Positions 42,184 through 54,570 of a stretch of DNA of 64,000 nucleotides are shown here, in pieces (within the stretch, counting starts at the first letter, position 1; every line of letters begins with the position of its first letter). The notes under the pieces were generated by a model that saw only the letters and a list, made by a program, of their open reading frames with translations, was not told the DNA's origin and made no database searches. Source of the stretch: Lota lota (taxonomy: Eukaryota > Chordata > Actinopteri > Gadiformes > Lotidae). The position numbers were made by a program, and so were the translations under genes. The stretch lies in contig JACYXH010000838.1 in assembly GCA_026745465.1 (NCBI GenBank), forward strand, positions 113,501 through 177,500, given 5' to 3'.

Positions 42184-42200
42184 GTGTGTGCTACAAAACA
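41876..42200. repeat. GT-rich minisatellite (GTTTCTGTGTGTG type)
   Basis: (GT)n blocks punctuated by TTGGTGTGTGCGTGTTTCTG at semi-regular spacing. Thr/His and Cys/Val frames are artefacts. Confidence 0.9.
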
Positions 42201-42289
42201 TGGTCTGAAACCACGAGTGTTTGGGAGACGGTTACAGTTTGAAAAGTGAAAACAGAAAAACAGCAGTGCACCTGCGCTCGAGCAAAGAG

Positions 42290-42540
42290 CATAAACACAC
42301 ACATACACATACAGGCACACACATGCACACACATGTACACGTATATACCCACATGCACATAAAAACATACATGCACACATGCGCACACACACACACACGT
42401 TAACGCACACATACAGTACATGCACACGTACACACACACACCCACACACCCTCAAGCACACAGACACACACACCCACACACACACCAACACCCCCCCCCC
42501 CCCCACACACACACACACACCCACCCACACACACACACAA
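42290..42540. repeat. CA-rich tract with a poly(C) run
   Basis: CACACA blocks with CATGCACA interruptions and a run of about 14 C near 42491. It lies in inverted relation to the GT tract 90 bp upstream, so the pair could fold as a long imperfect hairpin. Confidence 0.88.
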
Positions 42541-42755
42541 GGGGTGCAGTAAATCAACCACTGTTGCTATGGGAAGAAAGATCACCTCTCCCCTTCCAAA
42601 AGCAGTCGGATAGGTAGAATTAAAACGCAACTATCTTTCAGTCGAGTTTCTTCTTACTTTCTACCAGAAGGAGAATCGCGACGTCTCAATAAACCCACAG
42701 AGCTGCCCGGGTGCACCACATGGCCGGGCCCTTGCGTGGGGCCACCCTGGAGGGC

Positions 42756-42786
<31 letters not shown>

Positions 42787-42824
42787 GCTGCCCTCCAGCT
42801 GCCACGGAGCACGGAGGCGCGGCC

Positions 42825-43060
42825 ACGGTGCTGGTGCTGCTGGCCCCCGGGGCTCGCAGGGCCTTGTGCATAATTGATGGACGGGAGTAATTAGAAACCA
42901 TGGTGACACCTGTTTCCCTGCTCCGTAATGTGTCACCGCTTGACTGTACCTCGCCGGCGGCGCCGCGGTGACAGATGATGGCCGCGGCAGCTCTGCTGTT
43001 CTGACAATCATCGCGGCCGAGGTGTTTATCACTCTTTAATGCCGCCCCCCCCCCCCCCCC
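42825..43060. promoter_or_regulatory. Candidate conserved noncoding element
   Basis: Complex sequence between homopolymer runs. It has homeodomain-type cores (CATAATTGATGG, GTAATTAG), a TALE-type TGACAGATGATGG, and CpG-rich parts. No coding frame is convincing. Assigned on appearance only. Confidence 0.3.
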
Positions 43061-43199
43061 AATGATGGCTGTGGGGGCACTCGATGCTTCATCTTCAAGG
43101 GACAAGGGACCTGTGATACCGGCGATCGGCCTTACCCCTTTAATCTGATCGGTCAAGACCGCGTGTCAGAACTCTTCTATTGCGTCACTGCGTTCCATT

Positions 43200-43605
43200 G
43201 GATGCCTTCCCCCCCCCCCCCCCCCCCTCCCCCCTCCCCCCACCCCCCACCCCCAATGAGCTCATTGCTCATTGGTCACGGGCCGCTTCTCCTTGTATGC
43301 GCCCGCAGCCTCTTTTATCGTCTGCTATTGTTCTCCATTCTATGCCGTGCTGGACTGAATAGGCTGCTTCACTGCTGGGAGGCATCCCAGTAGGAGAGCT
43401 GGGACTAGTGGGGTGGGGTGGGGGGGGGGGGGAGGGGGGATTCTGGGTTTCTGGGTATGTGGCAAGACTCCAAAGGTGGAGAGACATTCAGATGGGTTGG
43501 CAAGCAGCCCAGATGTTGGTGGTGGGATCCCCCTCCCTCCCCTCCCTCCCCTCCTTCCCCTCCTTCCCCTCCCCTCCCTCCCCTCCCTCCCCTCCCTAAT
43601 CTGAA
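43200..43605. repeat. Poly(C)/poly(G) runs and (CCCTC)n tract
   Basis: C-rich 43209-43255, G-rich 43410-43438, and CTCCCTCCC repeats 43531-43597. Low complexity only. Confidence 0.85.
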
Positions 43606-43748
43606 GACAGCCACTGGCGGAGTACCAATTGTACCTCCCGATAGAGATGGGTATGGTATCTGGTATGTTTTCAACTCCAAACCGTTTTTAATGCATCCGT
43701 CTCTTTAATTCCTTCTCCCGACGGCCTGCTTAACGCTCCCCCCCCCAG

Positions 43749-43849
43749 ATCTGCGTCCCTGTGATGCGATATCAAACCTTTCCGAATGTACAGCCCTGTT
43801 AAAAAACAAGCATGACTCCTTCAGCGTTCAGCTGTCCTCCATGTCCGAG
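43749..43849 (+). other. Orphan exon-like segment A
   Basis: A 101-bp segment with a C-rich acceptor (CCCCCCAG) and donor GTACTC, open in one phase (DLRPCDAISNLSECTALLKN then KHDSFSVQLSSMSE). The composition looks coding, but no neighbouring exon was found in a matching phase with a recognisable product, and I do not recognise the peptide. Confidence 0.2.
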
Positions 43850-44139
43850 GTACTCATTGTGTGCTTTGGTTTTTCCGTTTGTGCCAAGCGTGTGAATGGT
43901 CTCCTCATGCTGTCATTTCTGTTTGTCACCCTGTGTAACTTTGCTGCTGTCTTGGTCAGGTCTCCCTTGTCAAGAGAGTTCTTTGATCTCAACGGGGACT
44001 AACTGGATTAAATAAAGGTCAAATGAAATCCAAAGAGAGCCCAAACTGAGTGCCACGGTCCTGGTCAGGGCAAACACACAAGCAGCAGCCCAGCCAGGAG
44101 GAGAGAGACGGATCAGGAGGGAGTGAGGTGGGATGGGGT

Positions 44140-44144
44140 GAGAG

Positions 44145-44175
<31 letters not shown>

Positions 44176-44529
44176 GAGGGGCGAGGCAGACATCCCTGTG
44201 GCAGCATTTTGCCCTCTGAATAGAGAAAAAGGGGGGGGGGGGGGGGGGGGGTCAGCGACTTGTGGATCCATCTCTCTGCCCCCCGACAGCCCCGAGTGAT
44301 GGAAGCCTTCGAACAGCCCCCCAGCACACTTCAGTCACACTGACAGCCCTAGTTCATCAAGCCGTTTTTTTCTCTCCCTCTTTCTCTCTCACTCTCTATC
44401 TCTCTCCCCCTCTTACCCCCCTCTCCCCAGTCTCTCTCTCTCTCTCTCTCCCTCTTTCTGTTTCACTCTCTATCTCTCTGCCCCTCTTCCCCCCCTCTCC
44501 CCCCCTCTTTCTCTCTCTCCCCCGCACTC

Positions 44530-44569
<40 letters not shown>

Positions 44570-44570
44570 C
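44140..44570. repeat. Poly(G) runs, CT-rich tract and a 38-base C run
   Basis: G runs at about 44146-44170 and 44231-44251, CT-rich sequence 44368-44530, and a pure C run 44531-44568. Confidence 0.9.
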
Positions 44571-44891
44571 TCCCTGGCCTGTTCAGTGGTTGTTGATCTT
44601 ATTAAAGTAAATGGATGAATACCTTGAGGAGATGCAAGTTCACTTCAGATGAGCGTCGCACCAGAGCATGAACTGGACCTCGAGGGCCTGGCCAGTTATT
44701 GATGTCCCCATGGTTCTGATTAGCGGGCCCCTTGTTCCGATCGATGCGATACATCAGCGGGCTGCGCAGTGAAACCGATGGGCTGGGATAGGATCCCGTA
44801 CTTGGTTTCCACCGGGCTGTTAAATTCACCTGGAGATTAGCAAGAGTGGTTGGGTTGAGCAGCACCGCCGCATCTTTGCATAAGAAGAGCC

Positions 44892-44942
<51 letters not shown>

Positions 44943-45285
44943 GCACGCACGCACACACACACACACACACACACAGACGCACACACACACACACACATAC
45001 ACATACACACACACACACACAGACGCACGCACGCACACACACACACACAGATGCACACATGCACACACACACACACACACACATTCACACACACACATAC
45101 ACACACACACAGATGCACGCACGCACGCACACACACAGATGCACGCACACAAACACACACACACACACATACACACACACATACACACACGGACATACAC
45201 ACATACACACACACACACAGATGCACGCACGCACACACACACTCACAGATGCACGCACGCACACACACACACACACACACACATC
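44892..45285. repeat. CA-rich satellite (GATGCACGCACG type)
   Basis: (CA)n blocks punctuated by CAGATGCACGCACGCAC. Long Thr/His and Cys/Val frames on both strands are artefacts. Confidence 0.9.
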
Positions 45286-47391
45286 TCGCCCGTCCAAACG
45301 GCTGCGGCAGCTCATTAAGCCCACTATTCACGGGATTACATTTATCAGACTGCTGCCCACTGTCACGCGTTTCCCGATGGGATCATCAGCATCGTTTTCC
45401 TTCCTCTTTCTCCACAGTGGAAGACCCCAGCACCTCTCCATGGACAGTTTCAAGTCTTGCCCTCAGGCCAAACGTGTTGGAGTGGAGACTGGTGTACAAA
45501 ATGTTTGTTTGCACCAAAAGTAATCGCTCTATTGAGTAAGACCTGATGAACTTGCTGCGATCAAGTACAACATGTGATGTGTGTTTGATGTGTCTGGATG
45601 TAACTCTGTTGTTTACGTCACTGGGGTGAGGCCAAAAGCTCATTTTCATCCCAGGCTGGACTACAAAGTCTCTACTGTAAAACTCTATTGTATACTATTC
45701 TATTATACTCTATGATTGTGTGTCTTACTGCAGGCCTGTTGGGGGTGGAATAACGTTTTGAAAAGCAGTGTTACAGTGTGGATTTAAAATGTAAATTTAT
45801 ACTAAGTTAACATGACTTATTCAAGACAAAATTCAAGTTGGGGTAATTTTGTTTGCTAAAGCGTGAAGGCACATCTGAACTCTTACTTATACTAACTTGT
45901 TTATACATAAACATTTAAGCTATGAGGATTATAAACCAATCTTCCTGTTTTCCTCCCCTGTGGCTGAACCTGGCTCCTCTAACGAGATGATTGACTGGAG
46001 TCCGCCATTGGTTGAGACGGCAGCTCCTCCCCTTTAAATGGAAGCAGGCTGCGCATGCTCTTGTTCTCTGGTTTGTGAAGGACAACTTGGGTCAGAGATA
46101 GGCCATCTGGTTATGGTAACGTGTTTCCCCCGAATAGCCAAGCAAAGATCAATACCTATTTTAGTCTGTCGTTGCTACTTTTGTAAAACGATGTTAAAAT
46201 TGTGAATTTGGTCTACTTGGGGCTTTGTTTGTGTGTGTATGTATTTTGGATTGTTGGATTGGGAACCGCATGATTTTATTCCATTCTGTATTTTGCTGTT
46301 TTTGACTAACGCTGCCCTATATGCTCCAACAGGATAGCCTACACCATGCTCAAAGAATGTCAACACTCGGCGAACAAGTTGTAGTGTTGTTACCGTTGTG
46401 AATAAAGTATTAACCTTTTTAATGCCACTTCTGTCTCTGCCTGTGATTATACCTCAGAGTGCTGACCCATAATCAAGTAGTGTTGAGCATACGGTCTACA
46501 ATCTTTCAAATACTTCAACCCCGTTAGGTGACATAGATGCAAATGTTAAGTGATCTGTGTTGGAAAGGTTTGGATGGTAAAAAATGTGTGCGTGTGCGTT
46601 GTGAGTAATCAGATCGCATGGAAAGATACAAGCAAACCATTACCTGATCATCCTGAACTATTAGGGTTTCTCCTCAATGACTTGACATACAAGAAGCGAA
46701 TCCTACGTAGAATAATGGTAACATTTGTAAGTAGGTTGGTTTGCAAAAATGAGAAAATAACAATGTTTGAAGACGGTATTGATAGGGCACTGAGCCTGCG
46801 GCCATATGCAGACAGATGGGTGCTGTGTATGGTCGTGTGCGCATCTTCTTGCTATAGCAGAAGCACGTCTTCTCGTTCTCCTCCTCACTGAACTTTCTCC
46901 TCTATATTGTCACCGTTCAGAACAGCCCGTAATGAAAGGTGTTTCTTTTAACCAGCAAAGGGATGGCACTCTGGTTATCTGAAAACCGGGTTGTTTATTT
47001 GCGTTCTTAATAGCAATTAAATCGTAAAATTGTGTCATTATGCTGGAATCAAAGTCCAAACGTTGCCGTGCCGTATTGATACGATGCTATTTCACGGAGA
47101 ATGGTTACTCTTAATCAAAACTTCTTTCACAGAAATTGGATTCTCGCGTGTTGTTCTTGCATCCAGCCCCACAAAGATGCGAACTCTGTAGGAAAGGAGT
47201 ACATAAAATACTTTCACATTTAACGCTCCCTTGTAGGCATGTAAACTGCCTCTATGCCTCAACAGTTTACGTAATAGGATTTACATAATGGCCCGATATT
47301 AATTATGTAATTAAGGATGCCATTTACTTTAACTTTGAGTACTCTCTGTTGCCATTTTCTTTGCATCTTCCATGCCGTTATTGTTAATAGT

Positions 47392-47395
<4 letters not shown>
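45286..47395. other. Unique intergenic sequence with weak exon-like signals
   Basis: A segment after TTCTCCACAG at 45419 stays open for about 40 codons, and 46332-46383 (after CAACAG) ends in a stop 18 bp before AATAAA at 46401. Neither could be joined into a gene model. Confidence 0.45.

Positions 47396-47430
<35 letters not shown>
47396..47430. repeat. (GT)n microsatellite
   Basis: About 16 GT units. Confidence 0.95.
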
Positions 47431-47434
<4 letters not shown>

Positions 47435-47439
47435 CGTGC

Positions 47440-48559
47440 TTATGCACCAGCTAGGCTTGGGATGTACTTTGGTTTGGAATGACCTACAATAACCCTTTTC
47501 AAAACACAGACACTATGTAAATGTTGATGCTATTTCCCATCCATAATGCCTGTTTGCTCTTAGGGAGTGGTGTGTGGCATCCAACCAGAATGGTTTGCAG
47601 TTGTTTGCAAGTAGTGGTGTGATTAATGTCAGTGTTACCCCAACATCTGCCACACCTTCACGTGGCTATAGCATATACAGCTCTGCACGCACACTTTGGT
47701 AAATACAGCTAGCTGATGTACCGGCCTACAGTGTCCCCTGACAAGGCTGCCGGGGAGGAGAGTCTTTGCAGACTCGTTGAAAGTGTCAATATTTGATGTT
47801 CCACAACCTTTTCGATTGACTGGAATTCCTTTTTTATGAACACAGGGGAAACCTGTCATCCAGACCTTTCGATGTGTTGCATGTAGAACTTGGCAATTAC
47901 TCCAGGCGTCGTTTTATCTGGCTGACGGTATCTTTGGCCATTTATTATTATTTTTTCTCTCTGTTTGGTTGTGCTCTGGTTGACCTTAGCTTCCTCTCGT
48001 GTCTTTTATCTGCCGATGGATTCCATTAGCCCAGCATCACCGTGGCAGGGATGTGATTACAGCCCAACCGGGTCTTTGGATACGCGTGACACTTCGCTCA
48101 CACCTTTCATTTGCTTCTTACAGCAGCCTGCTGTCCTACCGTTGTGTTTGGAGCCCTTCACCCAACGATTCTCTCTCCTCATATGTTTGTGTCGGTAGGC
48201 CTCGTTGTATTCTGCCTGTGGTAACGGTGGTCTGGTGGTGGTGGAGGTGCTGGTAGTGTAGTTTATCATTGTGGATATCTGTTTTGGACACTATTATTAG
48301 CCCCCTTTTATTCTGAAATAATTCCTTCATTTCAGACGTGACGGTGGCAGCCTGTAATTTGTCTTGTGTTTTTTATGCTGCTTGCCTGTTTGGGGGCAAA
48401 GCTGATGGACAGACTCGGGCACAAACAATGGTGCTTTGTTTTGGCGGGCACTGCCATCCCCGAGTGCGATGAAAACGTCTTATTTCCAGAATTTGGGAGC
48501 CAGAGTTACTACTCGTGAAGTCCAGGCTTTTAAAAACGATATTGCAAAAATCCCGCCCT
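47440..48559. other. Unique gene-free sequence
   Basis: Complex sequence, no tandem repeats of note and no recognisable coding region. Confidence 0.5.
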
Positions 48560-49010
48560 GAAAACGCTACTTGGTAAAACAGTCACACCCATGCCGGATT
48601 TCCAAGTGCTACAATTTAATTACAATGACAATCACGGCTTTTCGAAACAACTGGAGCCTGATTTTAATTGAACAGCAAGTCAGCTCGTATTTCCTCTAAT
48701 TTGATTGTCACACTCTTGAATTGTGTTTGATTATCACAAAACAAAGCCAATGAGATAATCATTTGTAGCGTACTGCTGTATTTAGTTTAATCTTCAGGGC
48801 TGCAGAGGCCTCACCAAGCAGGTAGAGAGAGCCTGTCATTCCAAATCACAGCCAGCCGCTGAAGCATCGCAAGCAAAGATAGGCTGAAAAGGTCATTCGG
48901 GTCGTCTCATTCCAGATCTTACCATGTGCCAGTCTAATTCCAATTAGGGAGCCTGTCTTCTTCGCTCAGCCACATGCAGATCCTAACAACTAGATGGAGC
49001 TGAACACATT
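48560..49010. promoter_or_regulatory. Candidate conserved noncoding element
   Basis: About 450 bp of complex, balanced sequence rich in homeodomain-like cores (TTTAATTACAATGACAATCA, TTTTAATTGAA, TAATTTGATTGTCA, CCAATTAGG), with no long open frame. It resembles deeply conserved enhancers in developmental gene deserts, judged by appearance only. Confidence 0.35.
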
Positions 49011-49084
49011 CAGGGCCAGTGTATGAAAGCCAATATTGTAATATCAATCATGTGGTGGTTAGCTGTCCTGGCCGCTCAAGAAAT

Positions 49085-49800
49085 TCCAGAGACTATCAGA
49101 CCACCAGGGACTACTAGAGACTACTAAAATCTGCTAAATAATACTAGAGACCACTGAAGACTATTAAGACTAATAAATAAAGACTACCGAATAAGTCTGC
49201 TAAATACCACTAGAGACAACGGAAGACTATTAAAGACTAATAGAGATTATTATATAAACTACTAGAGACTACTTAAAACATTTAAGAATATAAGGACTAC
49301 TAGAGACTATTAATACTACTGGAGACTACTAGAGACTATTAATACTACTGGAGACTACTAGAGACTATTAATACTACTATAGACTTCTAGAGACTATTAA
49401 TACTACTGGAGACTTCTAGAGATTAGGGACTATTACGACTCCTAGAGACTATTAATACTACTGGAGACTTCTAGAGATTAGGGACTATTACGACTCCTAG
49501 AGACTATTAATACTACTGGAGACTACTAGAGACTATTAGGACTACTAGGGACAACTAGGAACTGCTAGATACTACATAAGACTATTAACAATATTTGGAC
49601 TACTAGAGACAACTGTAGACAACTAAATACTACGAAGACCACTAAAGACTACCGGAGACTATAGAACCTACTAGAGAGACTACTAAAGACTGCTACGAAG
49701 CAGCAACTATCAAAGACTACAAACTAATAAACTAGAGACAGCTGATGAATACTAGAGAATACTAGAGACTATCAAACACTGAGTACTAGACATATGAAGA
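49085..49800. repeat. Degenerate 29-bp tandem array (GAGACTACTA type)
   Basis: More than 20 related units built on GGAGACTACTAGAGACTATT plus AATACTACT. A longer unit of about 55 bp carrying GATTAGGGACTATTACGACT is duplicated at about 49405-49515. Both ends grade into degenerate copies. Confidence 0.9.
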
Positions 49801-50735
49801 ATAGGGTAAAAACAGTAAGGATAGCTGGCTAGACGGTCGCAGGCAGCAGGATGTGTTCTAGTAGATAACCTTTTTTAGGGAACTTTCTACTTTGGGGACA
49901 CACCACGGTGTACTTCCATCTCCTCCAGTAAGGTTTAAGGACATTGTGGTGGAGCACCTTCTTTTGAACGAGGAGCAGACTGCCATGCGCTTTCTCAACA
50001 GGGGTCGCATTGACCTGTGTCAGCAGAAAACCCGGTTCTTTGAATAGAAAAAACAACTTGTGTCATAACTTATATTTACACAGTTATTAAAACTTAAGAA
50101 AAACTGTAAGATGGATAAAAAAAAGGGGATAAATCAAGGAGAAGGTGTAAATTGTCTGAAATGGTATGCTTTGCAGTAAATGTGATTCATGCGAGACGTT
50201 ACACTGACTGCAGATCATTCCCTCATAAATTAAAGTATTTTAGTGAAATAGTCCTTGTCCTTTGCTGCCACGGCATGATGTTTGAATCAGAAATGTAAAT
50301 GTTCATTTCCTAGTCAAGGTCAGAACACAGAGGGGACCCTGTGGTGAGAACGTTTTTCAAAGATTCGCTTTTGAGGTCAAACCTACAAAGGTACATCCTG
50401 TTGAATTTCAAATATGCAGGAAAAAAAATAACTCACAGTGCCTCTGGTGGTCTTTTCTATAAAATCACATTTTATTCGTTTTCTGAATTATGTAAAAAAA
50501 TAAATAAAAAGACAGGTTTTTTCCTCATGTCACCGGCTTGTAACCATTATAGTTTGCTATAAAAAAAATCATATTCACCGCAAATAATCCTTCAAAACTG
50601 ATGACACACACCATTCTGTATTATGGAAGGAATGTAGCAGATCCAAGGTGAGGTTCTGAGCCAAGCTGTTGGCGTAACCCCTGCGCTGCTGTAGAGATGG
50701 TGGTTAGTGTGAACCACACAAGATGTGCGTGTTTT
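49801..50735. other. Gene-free AT-rich sequence
   Basis: No gene or repeat recognised. A minus-strand open frame at 49829-50056 has no supporting splice or family evidence. Confidence 0.5.

Positions 50736-50737
<2 letters not shown>

Positions 50738-50797
<60 letters not shown>
50738..50797. repeat. (CA)n microsatellite
   Basis: About 29 CA units, followed 90 bp later by (GT)n at 50890-50919. Confidence 0.95.
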
Positions 50798-50799
<2 letters not shown>

Positions 50800-50884
50800 G
50801 TGCGCACACATGCATGCGCTTGTTTGCCTGTATGTGTGACATTATGGATGGCTGTCAGAGTGTTAGTCTGTGCTTGTGTGCAGA

Positions 50885-50919
<35 letters not shown>

Positions 50920-50924
<5 letters not shown>

Positions 50925-51965
50925 CAGACACACAGACGTGTAAATATTTGTTCCCCACTGTGCGCTGGTGAACACCTAACACCATGGTTAATTTCCCATC
51001 CCGGCAGTCACCCTCTGTTGCCTTTTGCTCCGGTGCTTTCAAAGGCTTTAAGGGGGAGAGGACCCGAGAGCTGAAGACTTGGTTTGCTCACCACTTGATT
51101 AAAGCGGGTCGTGTTGTAACGCCAAGGAATCCTGTGGGATGAATGGCATGCAGTTGTGTCTGCTCCTTAATGTTTGCTTGATGTTCTGTATGTTTTCAGA
51201 TGACTGAATTCTACGTTGCATCCAGAGTGTCAGAGTCTAACGTTTTATCATTTTTGTAAATCGTTTTTTGGGGCGTGCAAAGGGATTTCTATAATTCATA
51301 CAAAGTGATCGCCGTCACGCAATGTGCTAGTTGTGCGCGAGAAGTCGGAAAGAGATTCCACCGCAGATGATCTGAAGACATTTCTCCAAGCCGCATGGTG
51401 GTTCTGTAATGCCTGCTCACTCTCTCAACTAATATCCATATTTAATGTCTGCCAGCTGTCTCCCCTGATTTAATTGTTGGCAGGCAAAGCTCCAGCTAGG
51501 CCGAGAGGACGAGATCTCTGTGTGATCTCTCAGAGTACATCATAAAAGATTCTTACTACGTTGAAACACATTTTTATGGCTCGACCTTATATCTCGGTAC
51601 TGCATATATTATATATATATATATTAATATATCTATTATGATGGAAAACTTTTAGCTGTGCCATTTGCGCAGTTGAAAAGGTCTTAATTACAGTAAGAGA
51701 AAAGTGAACAGAAATGGCATTGAATGTGCTGTGCTATATTTTCAATATGTCCACATGTTCATTATACAATCATACCAATTCGATTTTTAGTGCATAACAT
51801 TTAGTCAACAAATGAATACAGTGACATATTCCAATCTGTCCCAATGCACAGTGTACAATCATGTCAATTAAATAGTTGTACTATTTAATTTAGTCAACAA
51901 TTCAATGGCTATTTCAATGGCAAGTGGCAAGTGTATGTGAGCGATATAGAGTCTCCATTCGCCTG
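50920..51965. other. Gene-free sequence, partly complex
   Basis: AT-rich with a (TA)n run at 51605-51625. The segment at about 51400-51550 is complex and includes CTGATTTAATTGTTGGCAGG, possibly regulatory. No gene seen. Confidence 0.5.

Positions 51966-51967
<2 letters not shown>

Positions 51968-52014
<47 letters not shown>
51968..52014. repeat. (GT)n microsatellite
   Basis: About 23 GT units. Confidence 0.95.
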
Positions 52015-52015
<1 letters not shown>

Positions 52016-52194
52016 TATGGATCAAGATCTCCTCTCAGGTGCTACAGCTGCATGCGGTGAGGGCAGAAAGGAAGGTGTGTGCGTGCGTTTATGTGTGTGT
52101 GTGCGTGCATGGGGCGAGGTGTTTGTGACCACATCTTTTCAGTTGGTGAAACAACATCAGAATAGGTGAGAATAGAGAACCACATGTACTGCTA

Positions 52195-52615
52195 CCCCCT
52201 CCCTCCATTCACCTCCTCCCTCCCTCTCCCCCGCCTCTCCCTCCACCTCCCTCTCCTCCCTCCCTCCCCTCCTCCTCACTCCTCCATCCCCCTCCCTCCA
52301 ACTCCTCTCCCCCTTTCTCTCTCCCCTCCCTCCGCCTCCTCCCTCCCCCCTTGCTCCCTCCCCTCCCTCCCCCTCTCTTCCCCCCCTCCATCGCTCCTCT
52401 CTTCCCTCCCTCCATCCCTCCTCTCTCTGTCCCTCCATCCCTCCCTCTCCTCTCTTCTTCTCTCTCCCTCAATCCACCTACTCCTTCCTTCTCTCCCCTC
52501 CCTCCCTCCTTCCCCTCTCCTCTCCTCTCTCCCTCCCTCAGTCGACCTCCTCCCTCCTTCTCTCCCCTCTCTCCCTCCCTCCCTCCCTCCCCTCTGCTCT
52601 CCTCCCTCCCTCCCT
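52195..52615. repeat. Pyrimidine tract (CCTCCCTC type)
   Basis: About 420 bp of nearly pure C/T on the + strand. Pro/Ser and Gly/Glu/Arg frames through it are artefacts. Confidence 0.93.
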
Positions 52616-52764
52616 GGCGCCCCACGAGGAGTGAACAGGTGCGTGTTTTAGTGGGGCAGCCACTGCAGCATGCAGGAGATAAGGCTGAGAGTCTGAGAGC
52701 TACAGCATTCATCTCAGAGGAGGCCCCGTCTCCATCACAGCTCACCTGCGCTTGCTGCTCTGCT

Positions 52765-52800
52765 CCCCCCCCCCCCCCCCCCCCCCCCCACCCCCACCCC
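52765..52800. repeat. Poly(C) run
   Basis: About 24 C followed by CCCCCACCCCC. Confidence 0.9.
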
Positions 52801-52801
52801 C

Positions 52802-53570
52802 GTGCACTCAGCACTCGCCACTCTAGACTCTCCAGCCATCCAACTCTACATGTGCCACATAGTTCTTCACCGCCCGCCGGTTTATTGCATATCATTTAAT
52901 GTTGACTGTGTGAATTTGTCTGTGGTGCCCATATGTACTGTGTCCTTGAGCCAGAGGAAGACACTTTTGAATTTAAGTTGTTTTTTTATAATTAAATCGG
53001 GGCTGGATTTACAATGGCAGTCAGTGAGGCTTTTTTAGGGGGGATATTGTCCAAGTGACTTTCCTGAAGTCCTTGTAAATAGCAATTTGAGAGGAGCGCA
53101 GCGCTGGCTAAGTCTCTTAGCCCTGGTTCAACCTCAGCAGTATCTTTTGCTTTGTTTCCTGGTGTATGCCCTGCACTTTGCACTGCCACTAAGCTGTGTT
53201 TTACTCGTAAAGAATACGCTAAACATGTTCCTGCATACTCTCGCACAAAGCGTCCCAACGCCATTTATTACGGAACCGCTAAGTACGGGAATTACTGTGG
53301 ATATATTAACCGTTTCCTGGAGTGATCCAACTGATAAATGCTAGACTAGACCTTTCGCTATACTTACCGTAATTACCACCATAATTCAACTTTTAGACAG
53401 CAGCGAGTGTGGAAAGAACTGGCGGTAAAATCACCCTGAATGTTTCTGCTGATGAAAAGGAGGTGCAAAGAAAATATCAAAACAGTTTTGTTTTTTTCCC
53501 CTCTGATCCAGTTTTCTAGGATGCTATTCATCATGGTCTGACTTGTGTTCACAGCGATAAGCTCAAGTGT
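52802..53570. other. Gene-free unique sequence
   Basis: No repeats or recognisable exons. Short open frames have no protein-family resemblance. Confidence 0.5.
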
Positions 53571-53679
53571 GGATTTGGTGCTTTAGTGGCATTCTTACGT
53601 AAGCCATGTACGTCCAGGAGAAATAGTTATGCACATGCCTCACATTAAGAGCATGCAGGCATGGGGGGCTCTGGTTCAT

Positions 53680-53990
53680 GGGCGCAGTTAAGGATTCGAC
53701 CCAGAACTTTCGGGCGCAAAGCAGAAAAGCGTTAACCTTGCGAGGTCGCTAGATTTGCGAGATTGCGATCCCGTGCAAATCCATCTCACCAGGCGTCAAG
53801 TTATCCATTTGTGTCCAAACCACCGGTGGTTCGGCCCAGTCAGGGTCCTATGAGGAACTACGTGATCTACAGATGGTTCACCCAATCATCTGCCAATATC
53901 TTTTGAAAGTGCCTGCCCCTATCCAAACCGTTTCCATGGATGACTTCCCGGAGCGTTCTGCTTAGACCCTTCTGGCGCGTCAGGTTGGAA
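53680..53990 (-). mobile_element. Dispersed element with a tRNA-like promoter (probable SINE)
   Basis: Read on the minus strand, GCAAGGTTAACGC (D-arm-like) is followed at tRNA-like spacing by CTGGGTCGAATCC, close to the RNA polymerase III B-box. Upstream on the same strand, segments such as GGAAACGGTTTGG and GATATTGGCAGATGATTGG match my recollection of a repeat widespread in fish genomes. Ends were not resolved; it may be two nested repeats. Confidence 0.5.
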
Positions 53991-54490
53991 AACCCTAGTT
54001 ACGAATGGACTATCCCATTTTAGCCTCAAAGCAGCTATTGTGAAATATGTAAAATAATGATCCATATCACACACAAATGTTCATCTCCAGGGTACTGCTT
54101 CTGCAAACACTTTCCAAGTACTGTGTGGACTTTGTGGAGGGTTGCAGCGTTTCATATCATCCATAATACTCTTACAGAGAAAGCTTCACTCCTGCTCCAT
54201 TTAAAGTAGAGATAAAAATGGCGTAGCATTCATATTTTAAAATTTTGCCCTTGTCCAATATATCTCCATGAACTGCCTGCAGACACAGTGTGTAATCAGT
54301 GAGGGAGGTGGGGGTTAGCATTCCTGTGGTGATGTGTAGAATATCCATGACCTGTAGGTGTCCCTGTTGCTACATCCGTATCACTGGTGCATCGCTACCA
54401 GTGGTCCTGCGATGATGATGATGATAAGGATGACTCTTAAGGTCGGGGAGAGAGAGGGTCAGCATGTCTGCATCACTCGAACCACACACA

Positions 54491-54493
54491 CAT

Positions 54494-54570
<77 letters not shown>

